Source: Aquila chrysaetos chrysaetos
Taxonomy: Eukaryota > Chordata > Aves > Accipitriformes > Accipitridae
Length of the DNA stretch: 64,000 nt
Direction: 5' to 3'
NCBI RefSeq assembly: GCF_900496995.4
Contig: NC_044009.1
Location: 36,293,505-36,357,504 of the forward strand
The translations under genes and the position numbers were made by a program. The stretch's first letter is position 1, and the number at the start of each line of letters is the position of its first letter. Positions 9,001-18,100 of this stretch are shown in pieces. Below the pieces are notes generated by a model. It was not told where the DNA came from, ran no database searches, and was given only the letters and a program-made list of their open reading frames with translations.

Positions 9001-10873
9001 GCTGGGATGCCACGTGGGGTCTGGGGCAGTGGGGCAATGCCTGTGTGCTGCTCTGCCATGCTGAGCCCCTGGTGCCCCTGATACCCCCGATGCCTGTGGA
9101 ACTGCCGGTGCCCCCAATGCCCCCAGTGCCCCCTGCATCCCTAGGCTCACTCGGAGAACATGGGCCAGGCGGTGTCCAGGTCAGCTCTGTGCAGGGCCAG
9201 GTGGAAGGTGACGCCGTCCAGCTCGTAGAGGATGCCCAGGATCTCTGCCCGGCGCCGGGGGCTCAGGAAGGGGCTGCGAGCGTAGTACCACTCGCTGCAA
9301 CCACAAAACGGGCTCACGCACCCCTCCGCACCCTGGGCGGGTACACGTGCCTGCAGCACCCTTGCCGACTGGGTGCTGCCAGGCACTGGCCACCCAGGCA
9401 ATGCCCCCTGCCACGGTGAGCACCCCCTCCCTGTGCACCCTGCTCTCACCAGAGGGTCTCGGGGTCGAGGAAGCAGAGCTGCAGGGACTCTGCCAGCTGC
9501 CGGTGCACGAGGCAGTACCGCAGGAAGGCTCGGCCCCTGCCCACGGGGGTCTTCAGCTGGGGGGAGAGGGGGTTATCCAGGCCTGCCATGCCAGTCTGCC
9601 CCCCCCACGCCTCCCCCCCAGCCCATGCAGGGGGGAAAGGGGGTTCCCAGGGCCAGGGTTGGGGGGCAGTGGGGACCCCAGAGGGGAGAAAACCCTTTAT
9701 AGCGCTGGTGGGTGAACCCTCGGTGCCCAAGTGAGTGTGTGCCCATATACAAGTGTGTGTGCACCCACAAACAAGCAGAAGCGTGCACACGTGTGCGTGC
9801 ATGAGCCCCTGGGCCCTGCGCGAGCCTGTGCCCACCTTGTCCAGGGAGGTGACAAAGCGAATGCCCTCGTGCTCTTGCCGACGCTGTGCCAGGCCTTGGC
9901 ACAAGAAGTCCCAATAGTCCTTGCGCTGCCCGAAGAAGCTCCTCCTCTCCTTGAGGTCGAACTGGCAGAGACACAAACTTGGGCTTGCTTGTTTGGGGGT
10001 GTCCCCTGTTGCCCCAGCCTGTCCCCTGTGGGGCTGGGATCCAGCCAGCTCCCCCAGCAGTGTGGGTCCCAGTGTCCCCTGACTGTCCCCTCTTTGCTGG
10101 CTCCATGCCTCAGTTTCCCTTTTGCAGCACGTGCAATTAGACATGTGGATGTGGGTGAGCCTGGTCTGGGTGCCTGCATGGCTGGGGATGCCCAGGGCTG
10201 GACAACGCTGGCTGGGGTCATCCCACCCCCCCAAAACGGCTGGTGCGGGATCCCCTCTGCTTGGAGCTGCACCCGAGGGGAAACTGAGGCAGGGAGCGGT
10301 GGGGACAGAGAAGCGGTGATACCTGGAGGAGGAACTCCAGCTGGGCACAGAGGCTGTGCAGCTCCCGGCTCCCGTCCGTCACCGGCAAGTTCTGCTCCCG
10401 GTAGCTGTGGTTCAGCTCGCCTACGGTCTCTGAGGGATGGTAGGGCTGAGCTGGCACGGCCCTGCCCCGGCAGCAGGCACCCTGCCCCATCCCACCCCTC
10501 CTCCCCACTGCCTCCCAGCCCGGGGATTTCTGCCAGTGGGTGAAAGAGGAACCTGCCCTGGGATGAAATGGGGGAGCAGGGGGACCGAGGGGCACAGGTA
10601 TCTGCCAGGCACTGCCGGTCACCTGGGGCTGGCAGCGAGGACAGGAGCAGGCGGCAAGGACAGGAGCAGGCAGCAGTGGCAGAGTTGGCACTGGGATGCT
10701 CTGGAGCACCCCCAGCAGTGCACCCCCCTGCTGCCCACGGGCTGGGTGTGAGGAGGGAGCCGGCATGGCCAGGGTGAGATGTGCCATGCAAGGGACACGC
10801 TGGCAGGGGACAGGCTGGTGCACTTACTCTGCAGGTCCTTGATGATGCGGTTGAGCTCCCCGTCCCCTGCCAT
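5944..10873 (-). CDS. RUFY4: RUFY4: RUN and FYVE-like domain protein (ten exons)
   Basis: Joined exons, in transcript order: 10873-10828, 10429-10323, 9961-9836, 9556-9450, 9294-9151, 8441-7367, 7288-7181, 6605-6469, 6269-6138, 6046-5944. All junctions are GT/AG, and the phases close to an open 694-residue protein ending in TGA at 5944. Residues 1-176 form a RUN domain matching human RUFY4 almost segment for segment (RKDYWDFLCQ, GRGRAFLRYCL, AWPMFSE). Residues 238-316 are an acidic Glu/Val/Asp repeat, about 357-617 is coiled coil, and 643-690 is a Cys-rich FYVE-like finger (RRYNCR). Human RUFY4 (about 570 residues) binds Rab7-type machinery and promotes autophagosome and lysosome clustering in IL-4-treated dendritic cells. 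The start has a good context (GCCATGG). Plus-strand open frames across the large exon are antisense shadows. Confidence 0.93.
6138..6269 (-). CDS. RUFY4: RUFY4 exon 9, first half of the FYVE-like finger
   Basis: Residues 617-660: EKDALWQKTEGID, then CARCHKDFRLLSRRYNC. It carries the first CxxC zinc pair and the RRYNC core, which stands where classical FYVE domains have R(R/K)HHCR. The usual WxxD is missing, as in human RUFY4. Confidence 0.9.
6469..6605 (-). CDS. RUFY4: RUFY4 exon 8, coiled coil
   Basis: Residues 572-616 (DGERWASALQRAQREALERE... to ...MKGRLLELL). The acceptor is chosen at CCCGGCAG just before GAT because it keeps phase 0 and the heptad frame. The upstream GTGCCAG would shift the frame. 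The end corresponds to human MKRRVLELIQEKD. Confidence 0.87.
6606..7180 (-). repeat. Degenerate CCAT/CCTC tandem repeat in RUFY4 intron 7
   Basis: Between exons 7 and 8 the plus strand is a pyrimidine-rich run of CCATCCATCCAT, CCTCCCTCCCTC and longer CACCCATCC / CCCCAAATTCATCCCTC units from about 6660 to 7045. It is a diverged microsatellite-to-minisatellite inside the intron. The plus-strand frames through it are repeat translations. Confidence 0.75.
7181..7288 (-). CDS. RUFY4: RUFY4 exon 7, coiled coil
   Basis: 36 codons, phase 0 to 0, residues 536-571 (RLATLAAAAREDAWQGRQQL...). Acceptor CCCACAG, donor CAG|GTTGGG, which is weak but acceptable. Confidence 0.85.
7367..8441 (-). CDS. RUFY4: RUFY4 exon 6: linker, acidic repeat and coiled coil
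   Basis: This 1075-base exon encodes residues 177-535. It starts at acceptor CCCTCTAG with the junction codon GAG followed by ACACTG and ends ...SMAM|GTATGG. The first 60 residues are a variable linker. Residues 238-316 are almost only Glu, Asp and Val (tracts such as EKEEEEEEEEEVE). The remainder is Ala/Glu/Arg-rich heptad-like sequence predicted as coiled coil, with very high third-position G/C. The N-terminal acidic half could be shortened by internal splicing in real transcripts; I see no internal stop. Confidence 0.82.
9151..9294 (-). CDS. RUFY4: RUFY4 exon 5, end of RUN domain
   Basis: Residues 129-176 plus two bases: EWYYARSPFLSPRRR through AWPMFSE. The donor is GA|GTGAGC. Unspliced reading would meet TGA immediately, so the splice is required to continue the protein. 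Confidence 0.92.
9450..9556 (-). CDS. RUFY4: RUFY4 exon 4, RUN domain
   Basis: Residues 94-128 plus two bases. It begins LKTPVGRGRAFLRYCL, nearly identical to the human LKTPLGKGRAFIRFCL. The donor GTGAGA splits the TG/C codon. Confidence 0.92.
9836..9961 (-). CDS. RUFY4: RUFY4 exon 3, RUN domain
   Basis: Residues 52-93, 42 codons in phase 0 at both ends. It contains the RUN signature region FFGQRKDYWDFLCQGL and ends at ...SLDK. Confidence 0.92.
10323..10429 (-). CDS. RUFY4: RUFY4 exon 2, RUN domain
   Basis: Residues 16-51. It includes PVTDGSRELHSLCAQLEFLL, aligning with the human PVTDTSAELHRLC segment. The acceptor CCCTCAG sets phase 1 and the donor GTATCAC leaves phase 0. Confidence 0.9.
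10828..10873 (-). CDS. RUFY4: RUFY4 coding exon 1 (start codon)
   Basis: It encodes MAGDGELNRIIKDLQ and ends in phase 1 at a GTAAGTG donor. A pyrimidine-rich stretch ending CTTTGCAG on the minus strand (around 10888-10895) sits about 17 bases upstream of the ATG, so an additional untranslated exon further right is likely. Confidence 0.88.
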
Positions 10874-10890
10874 GGCTGTACCTGGGGGTC

Positions 10891-13800
10891 TGCAAAGGCA
10901 GGGGCAGCGATGAGAGGTGCCAGGCTGGCACTAAGCTGGCACCCCCAAACTCTCTGCCCCAAGGAGAGGGTCTGCCCCCTCCAGCTCCACCCCAGAGCTG
11001 CCTGCTGTTAAGGTGAGAGGGGGTGGGCTCAAGCATCCCCTTTCCCTGTCCATATCCCTCCACTATATGGGGTAGGGGGTATGGGGTGGGCAACGGTGCC
11101 CCATCCCATACCCCTTAGTTGTCCATGTGCCCTGTCCCAAAATGCCCCCTGGCTCTGTCCCCATGCTGTGCCCAGCCTCTGCCCTCATTCCTTGGGGGGC
11201 GTCCTGCAGCTGAGCCCCCCCCCCCCCGGTGTGTCCATGTCCTTGTCCTTGTCCTTGTCCCCATCCCCCAGGATTCAGGATGTGGGTTTGGTGCTGGGGA
11301 AGCACTGCCTTTGCTTCTGCTCTCGCTTCCCTCGCTCACACCATGAACAGTGTGGGGTGCTCCTGGAGGGGGCAGGGAAGGTGGGCACACAGCCCCTGAT
11401 ATGCAGCCCCCCCAAACAGAGATCCCCCCCAGGCAGAGCCCCCTGGCACAGTATGCTGCCTGTGGGGCTGGCATGGGGTTTGGGGGTGTTGTGGGCATGG
11501 GGTTGGGGGCCGGGGGCATAGTGCAGCGGGGTGGTTTTGGGGGGCAGCGGGTGGCACCCTGGGGACAGGGCAAGGGACAGTGCCCACAAAGGTGGCAGGT
11601 CCAGGGCTTGTCACCACGGGTGGTGGCTAGGCACAGGGCTGGGGGAGCACACGTGTGTGTGCATGGGATATGCATGGCAGTCTGCATGTGCGTTCACAGG
11701 AGCGTGTGTGCACAAGCGTGCTCAGGCGTGCCGAAGCACACGTGAGTGCCCTGTGCCCCCTGCCACGGCAGAGTGGCTCGGCAGGCAAAGCAGGACACGG
11801 GACTCCGGATGCCTGGGTTCCCGTCCTGGTGCCCTTGGGTGACCTTGGACGAGCCATCTTCCCGCCTGCCCACCCTGCCCATGCCTCAGTTTCCCCCAGG
11901 AAGAGAAGCCCCTTACCTGTGACGGGGAGCTGTGGGGTGCCCCAAGGTGATCGCTGGGTGCCAGGGTGATGCTGGTGTGTCCCCTTGCCCACACTGCGCC
12001 TGCCTGCTTCTCCTTTTGTACCTTGGCCAGGAGGAAGTGTGGGAGGTTGGGGGGGGCTGCAGGAGCCACCCCCTGCCTGCCCCGCATAACATCAGGCACT
12101 GCAGCTTGCTCCCCCAGCACCCGGCTCCCCAGTTTGGGGGGGGTGCCAGTTTTGGGGAAGGGGTCAACGAGGCTCGTCCCCCTGTGCAGCCCCTGAGGGG
12201 GGTGGGAGGGGAAGCACAGTGCCAGGCATGGGGGGGACCCTGATGCCCTCCCATGGGAATGGAGCTTGGGAATGCTTTGAGAGACCCCCCTGCAGTTGTT
12301 GGGGAGGGGGTCTGGGACCCATACCCAACTAGCAGCAGCCAACACCCCTGGGGCAGCAGGTGCCCCTGGCACAGACACCCCTCTCCCATGCACAACAGCC
12401 CCTGGGCACAGAGACCCCACCCCCCAGGAGCTGCAGCCCACCCCAGAAAAGCCCATAGCCCGTCTACCCCCCCCCCTCCCAGGGACTATGCCCAGAGCTG
12501 GGGTGCAAACTCTTCCTGGGGCACCCTGGGCAAGGCCCCCCCCCCCATTGCTATCTGTGCCTGGGGGGCCCCGAACCTGGCAGTGCCCCTCAGCCACCAT
12601 GCCTGTCCCCCTTTGCTGTGCCAGCCCTGTCCTGTGGGCTCCTTCTGGGGTGGGGACTAAATTCCTTGGTGGGGGGCTAGGGGTGATGCCAGCTCACCCC
12701 CCCCAGTGCCAGGAATGGGCACCCACTGCCATCCCGCTCCCCACCACCATCCGGCTTGGTAGATGCCCCCAGTGATGCCCAGCTGCCCCCACATCCTGCC
12801 CCTTGCCGCGCCCCCCCTCGCAGCACCCGCTGCCCCTACCTGTGCCACCCGGGGGGCCTGGGGGTCACCCGCCTCCCCCAGGCCAGGCCTTGCTCGGCAC
12901 CAAAGCGAAAGTAGGAAGTGATGCTGAGCGGGAGCCTGGGCCTCCCGGCACCCTCCTAGCTCCCGGGGGGGTGTGTGTTGGACCGTGGGGTGCCCGCGAG
13001 CAGCTGGGGGGCATGGGGGAGCCGGCAGCAGTGCTCGCTCAGGGTGACCCCCAGCCTCCCCAGCACCCTCTTGCCCCGCGCCACCCCACAGTGGGTGGTG
13101 CTGTGGGCACAGAGCACAGCACCCCACATTGAATGGGGGGGTGGGCAGGGTGTTGGGGGGGTGGCGGAGCATCACCCCACTGTGCCAGGTGGGGGATGCG
13201 TATGCCTGTGCATGCATGTGTGCATGCATGTGTGCATGTGCACGCGTGTGCAGGCAGCGTGTGCATGGCTTTAGGGGTGCGTGTGTAGGTGCGAGCCATG
13301 TACATGTGGCAGGCGTGGGCATGGGGCTGAGAGGGCACCCATGTGTGCGTGCACACACGTGTGCCTGTGGTCGCACCCACCCGCCAGCGCCGCCTGCCCT
13401 GTGCCAGGCACCCCACAGGCAGGACCCTGACACCCGCGGGGGGGCCATGCCCCTGCCCACCCCTTGCCGGGGTGGGTGCCAGCCTGGTGCCCTGGCAGTG
13501 GGGTCCCCCCGTCCCTGCCCCAGCCAAGGGCCAGGGAGGGGGGGCTGGGGGCTGGGGGGGGGAGAAGTCGCCCGTCTGTCCTTGGTGCGGGTGCAATTCA
13601 ATTAACGAGGCCTGGCCCTCGTTCAGCGCAGCCAATAAAGCTAATGGCCCCGCACAGGCCTGGCGCTGCCTGGCGGGGGGGGGGGGGGGGGGGGGGGTGG
13701 CGGGAGGGGTCCGGGGGGGCCATCTGCTAATTAAATGGGGGTGGGGGACGATGGAGCTAGCGGTGATGTCACCTCCCTGGTGCTCAGGGTGGGGGGGCAG

Positions 13801-15024
13801 TATCCTGGCACCACCTGCCTGCCAGCCCTTCTCCAGCACCAGGGTGCCAGGCAGGGCTGGGGGGGACAGGCGTGAACTGTGGGGGAGCCCCCGAAATCCC
13901 TACCCCCTGCCCCCCTCCCTAGCACTGCTGCTCGTTAGGAGCCTTCCTGAGGCAAATGCAATTAGTGCCCAGGCCTGGCATGGACCCTGCCTACGCTTGG
14001 CATCAGCAGCCGCCCCGCGGGGACGGGTCCTTGCCCGTCATCACCGCAGCATCGCAGCAGCATCTGGGGGTGTTCCTGCCAGCCCCTCTTGGCACTACCC
14101 CGATGGGTGCAGGGGGGATGTGGGGTCCCTGGGGCAGCTGCAGGGTGGGGTGCAGCCCGTCACCCTGCCCTGTGCAAGCCCTGTGGTGGGCTGGGGTGCC
14201 CGGGGCCGTGTCGGCGTGTCCTGTGGTGAGGGGTTCCTCTGGGTAACACTGTGCCCCCAGCATAGTGCATCAGCCAGGCACCCTTTGGAGAGGGGACCCT
14301 GGTGGGGGGTCCCTGCATATGTCCTCAGGCTCCCGAGAAGGGGAGAGTCTTGGTGGGGTGCCCGGGGGGCTGGCAGAGGGGCAGGAACCCCCCCCCCCCC
14401 CCATGTGCAGGCACTGCCATTTAGGGCTTGGGGTGGGCAGGGGATGCTGGAGGGAAACTGAGGCAGGGTCGGTGCAGGGGGTCGCGGGTTGAGCTGCGAT
14501 CGAACCCAGCCCTCCGGGTTCCTCACAACTCCCAAACCAGAGGGGGCTGGAGCGGGGGGGGGGGGCACTGTTAGGGTCCAGCATCCACCCCAAGGGATTG
14601 CGGTGCCCGGGGGGCAGGCGGGTGAGCCCGGTGGTTGCCGAGCCCCGAGCCCCGTGTGCGGGGAGGAGGAGGAGGAGGAGTGGGAGGAGGGGGAGGAGGG
14701 GGAGCGTGTCGGAGCTGGCTCCCACCCAAGCACTGCAGGACATGGGCGGGCACGGTGCTCCCTGCCTGGCTGCCAGCGCGCAGGCGACGCTGGGGGACCG
14801 GCGGGGGGGTACAGGGCCCGGTGGGACCGCAGCCCCCCCAGCCCATCGCCGCACGGCCCCGTGCCCACCGCCGGGCACCTCCTGGGCACTGCGCGGGCAC
14901 CGGAGCTTGTTGCAGCCAGGGGGGGCACGGCTGGGTTTGGTCACCCTCCCGACCGTGCTCTGGGCAGGGTTCGGCCCCTGCCCCCCCCCCCGCCCCGGCC
15001 AGGTGACCCCCGGGCAGGGGCACC
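10891..15024. other. Gene-poor interval between divergent RUFY4 and TNS1
   Basis: I recognise no exon here. The sequence is GC-rich with several copies of the GGGGAAACTGAGGCA core, a TG/CATG alternating tract at about 13190-13270, a 23-base G-run at 13675-13697, and a small A/T-rich single-copy block around 13589-13640. The promoters of RUFY4 (leftward) and of the first TNS1 exon (rightward) must lie in this interval or its edges. Confidence 0.55.
13589..13745. promoter_or_regulatory. Candidate conserved noncoding element around a poly-G tract
   Basis: The block GCAATTCAATTAACGAGG.. and ..AATAAAGCTAATGG contains a perfect 7-base inverted repeat (AACGAGG/CCTCGTT, 13604-13623) and stands out from GC-rich surroundings. 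The G-run at 13675-13697 follows, then GCTAATTAAATG (from about 13725). Homeodomain-type TAAT cores occur three times. Conservation cannot be tested here. Confidence 0.35.
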
Positions 15025-15120
15025 ATGACCCGGCTGAGCTGGTGCTTTGCCACCTTGGTTCGCTGGGGGAAGTCCTTGGTGTCCTGCCTCCTGCCCCTCC
15101 GCGCCTGCCGCCACCGGGAG
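15025..15120 (+). CDS. TNS1: TNS1 candidate first coding exon A
   Basis: This 32-codon exon has ATG in a good context (GCACCATGA) and a clean GTAAGC donor in phase 0, which matches the acceptor of the C1 exon at 21743. The peptide is amphipathic and basic with several Cys ([16 protein letters not shown], then ..[13 protein letters not shown]). That pattern suggests membrane association or palmitoylation (inference). No other gene in the block would use it. Upstream DNA is GC-rich with GGA repeats and could be its promoter. The role as TNS1 exon 1 rests on phase and position only. Confidence 0.6.
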
Positions 15121-18100
15121 GTAAGCGGGCACCGCCGGGCACGGCGTTAGGGTTAGGGTCTGCGGGGGGGGGGGGGGGCACGGAGCTGGGGTGGGCTCCG
15201 GGGGATGCAGGGGCATGGGGGTACAGGTTGGCGCTGGCCCTGCCTGCTGCGGGCAGCAGGGGGTTAAACCGTGCATATGCATGCCAGGGTGCCAGGCATG
15301 TCCTTTGTACCTCCTTGTGTCCACCCCAGCATGGCACTGTGACACCCCCCCCCCCCCCCATAACCCGCACCCGCGGGCCCCTGCAGTGCCTGGCTGGAGG
15401 GGATCTGCTGGGATCTGCTGTACAGCATTTCACGCAAAGGGATCTGCTGGGATCTCTGTGTCCTTAGAGAGTGAGCACGGAGGCGGGGGGTGTCCCTGTG
15501 TCCTTACAGCATCCACAATGGTGGGACCCCTGTGCCCAGCATGAGGGGACCCCTGTGCCCGTAAAGCACCTGGCACGAGAGATCCCTGTGCCCACAAAGT
15601 GCCTAGTGTGGGGGACCCCTGTGCCTGTAAGCACCCGGTGCTGGGGAGTTCTGTGCCCATAAAGCGCTCAGTCTGGGGGGGGATCCCTGTGCCCAAAAAA
15701 GTGCCCAGCATGAGGGATCCCTGTGCCTGTAGGCACCCGGCGTGGGGCATCTTTGTTCCCATCAGCACCCGGTGTGTGTGTGATCCCTGTGCCAAAGGAC
15801 TGCCCCGCATGGGGCATCCCTCTGCCCATGCAGCACCCAGTGTGGGGACCCATCCTGCTCTGCTGCCCATGCTGGGGAAACTGAGGCAGGGAGGGGAGAG
15901 GCTGGTGGAGGGCGCGGGGCTCCCACTGCACCACCCTTACTTGGTTCCTTAACCTTTGGGAAGCTGCCCCGTGCCCGGCGGGGTGGCATGGGCCACTCTG
16001 GCTGCACCGTGCCAGCAGAGCGGGTGCCAAAGCCACCGCCGGGCAGAGCCTGGGGGAGTGTCACTGCAGGGTGGTGACAGGCCAGTATGTGCCAGGGCAG
16101 GGACCCAGCCTGGAGGAGGGAGAGGCCCCTGGCTGCTTGGGGACCCCAGCGCGTGCCAGGGACACAGGACTGTGAGCTGCCGGGGGCATGGGGGGTGCTC
16201 AGGGCTGTGGGTGGGTGGGTGGCACTGGTGAGGTGTGGGGCAGCGGTTGTGCAGTCCCATGTCCATCTCTGTGTCTGTATGGCCTTGATGTGGGGGTGAG
16301 AACAGGGACTCATGGGGGTGTGTAACACACATGCGTGCTTGTGCATGTGTGTGTTCACGAGCCGGCACATTGGGCTGGGGTGAGAGTGAACTGCAGCCTG
16401 CGCAAGTGTAAGTGCACAGCGGGTCTCAGGAGCTGCTGTGGGGTGTGCATCCCTGTGTGGGTGCGTGTGTGTGCCCCCTAGCACATGCATGTGTGCTGGG
16501 TGGAGTAGCAGTGGGGCTTTACACTGGTGTAAGCTGTTAGAGGGGTATCCCCCAGCCTTTCCTGTGCCCAGATGGGCGCCCACACACGCGGGTGCCCAGC
16601 CACCATGCGTGACATGGGCCGTATGTGTGGTGTGCACGTGTGCCCCGGCGTGTACGCAGGGGGGTTGCGTGTGTGACGTGTGCGTGTGCCCTGTGCACCC
16701 AAGGGCAGTGCGGGGACAGCTCTGCTAGAAGCAGGTATGGGGGCCTTGGGGACACAGTGACCCCAGGAGGGGGGACACAGAGGACTCCTGCCAAGGCTGG
16801 CCCTGCACCGGGGGTACATGCCTGCACCAGTGGTACCCTTAGCAGGGGTGTCCCTGGGCTACGTGCCCCTGTCTGTGCCCCCCCGGCTGAGAAAATGAGC
16901 CATAAATGATGCTCATGGCGGCCACCCTGTCCCTGTCGTATGACCCTTCTCCCTGCCCTTTTGAGGGGCCCAGGCTTGTCACGACAGTGAATGGGAGGGG
17001 GTGATTTATGGGGGGGTGGGGACACCCTCTCCACTGGGGCTTTCATTTGTGGGCAGTAACGAGGCTGATTAATGAGGGCTGTGATGATGCGGGATGCTGG
17101 TGTTGGTGCATGGATGGGCACTCCTTGCCTGTTTGGTGCTGTGAGCAGGATCAGGCCCCCCTGCCTCCCTCCGGCCCTGGGCCGGGCTGGCATGGGGGGC
17201 AGGGGGTGCTGTCCCCATCTGTCCCCTGTCCCAGCTGGCACATCCACACAGGGATACCTCTACCATGGGCTGGGTGGGCACAGCAGAGCAGTGGGGTGGA
17301 GGGTGGTGCGACAGGGCTATTTTGGGGAGGGGGTGGTGCACTTCAGGGGGGTCGGTTGCCACCCCAGCGTCTGGGAAGGGCAGCCCTCCCCCATCCCACC
17401 CTGCCCTTCCTCCCTGGGCTGGTGGCTGTATGAAGCGTACAGATGGGAAACTGAGGCGGGGGAGGGGGGGGGGGGGCATTACAGTGCCCACGTCCCCGCT
17501 GTGCCCATGTCCCCATGCCAGACGTGGCTTGTCCTGCCCGCATGTCCTTCCCCCCGGCGCGTGTTCCCCACTGACTCACACCCTCATGGTCACGGCCAGC
17601 TGAGCGCGAGTTTCCAGGCTGGAGCCAGCGTCAGCGCTGGAGGGGGACACACTGTGTGCCGCCCAGCCAAGCCCCCCCAGGAGGGGCTGGGGTACCCCCC
17701 CTGCCAAATCCATGCCTGTCAGGGCCGTGGTCTGCCAAGCCGCTCTCTGTCCTGCCTGGAAGTTGTCCCCCCTCGCTGAGGCCCCCCAGCTCAGTGCATG
17801 GATGTCTGCTGATCCCTCCCTGTCTCCCATCCCGGGACCACCCAGGGGACACGGCTGGGGATGGGGGGGGGGACGACACCCCGCTGCAGGAGCCGCTGGA
17901 GGCCGGAGGAGCGGTGGGGGTGAGGTGGGTGGTGGGTGCCCCGCGGGTCAGCGGAGGAAATGGATTCCAAATGTGTGTGCAGGGGGGAGATAGGGGGGCC
18001 GGGACAAGGCACAGCCCCACTCCGGCCCCCCGAGTCCCGCAGTCCGTCTGCTGGGGTGGGGGGGTCCTGACCGCCCCCGGGGCCACCTCGGCCGGGGTGC

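Noticed and set aside
12657-13601. 314-residue minus-strand open frame
   Set aside because: Low-complexity Pro/Ala/His sequence crossing a CATG-repeat tract; no start context or domain.
15148-15160. GTTAGGGTTAGGG telomere-like motif
   Set aside because: Only two hexamers; expected by chance in G-rich DNA.
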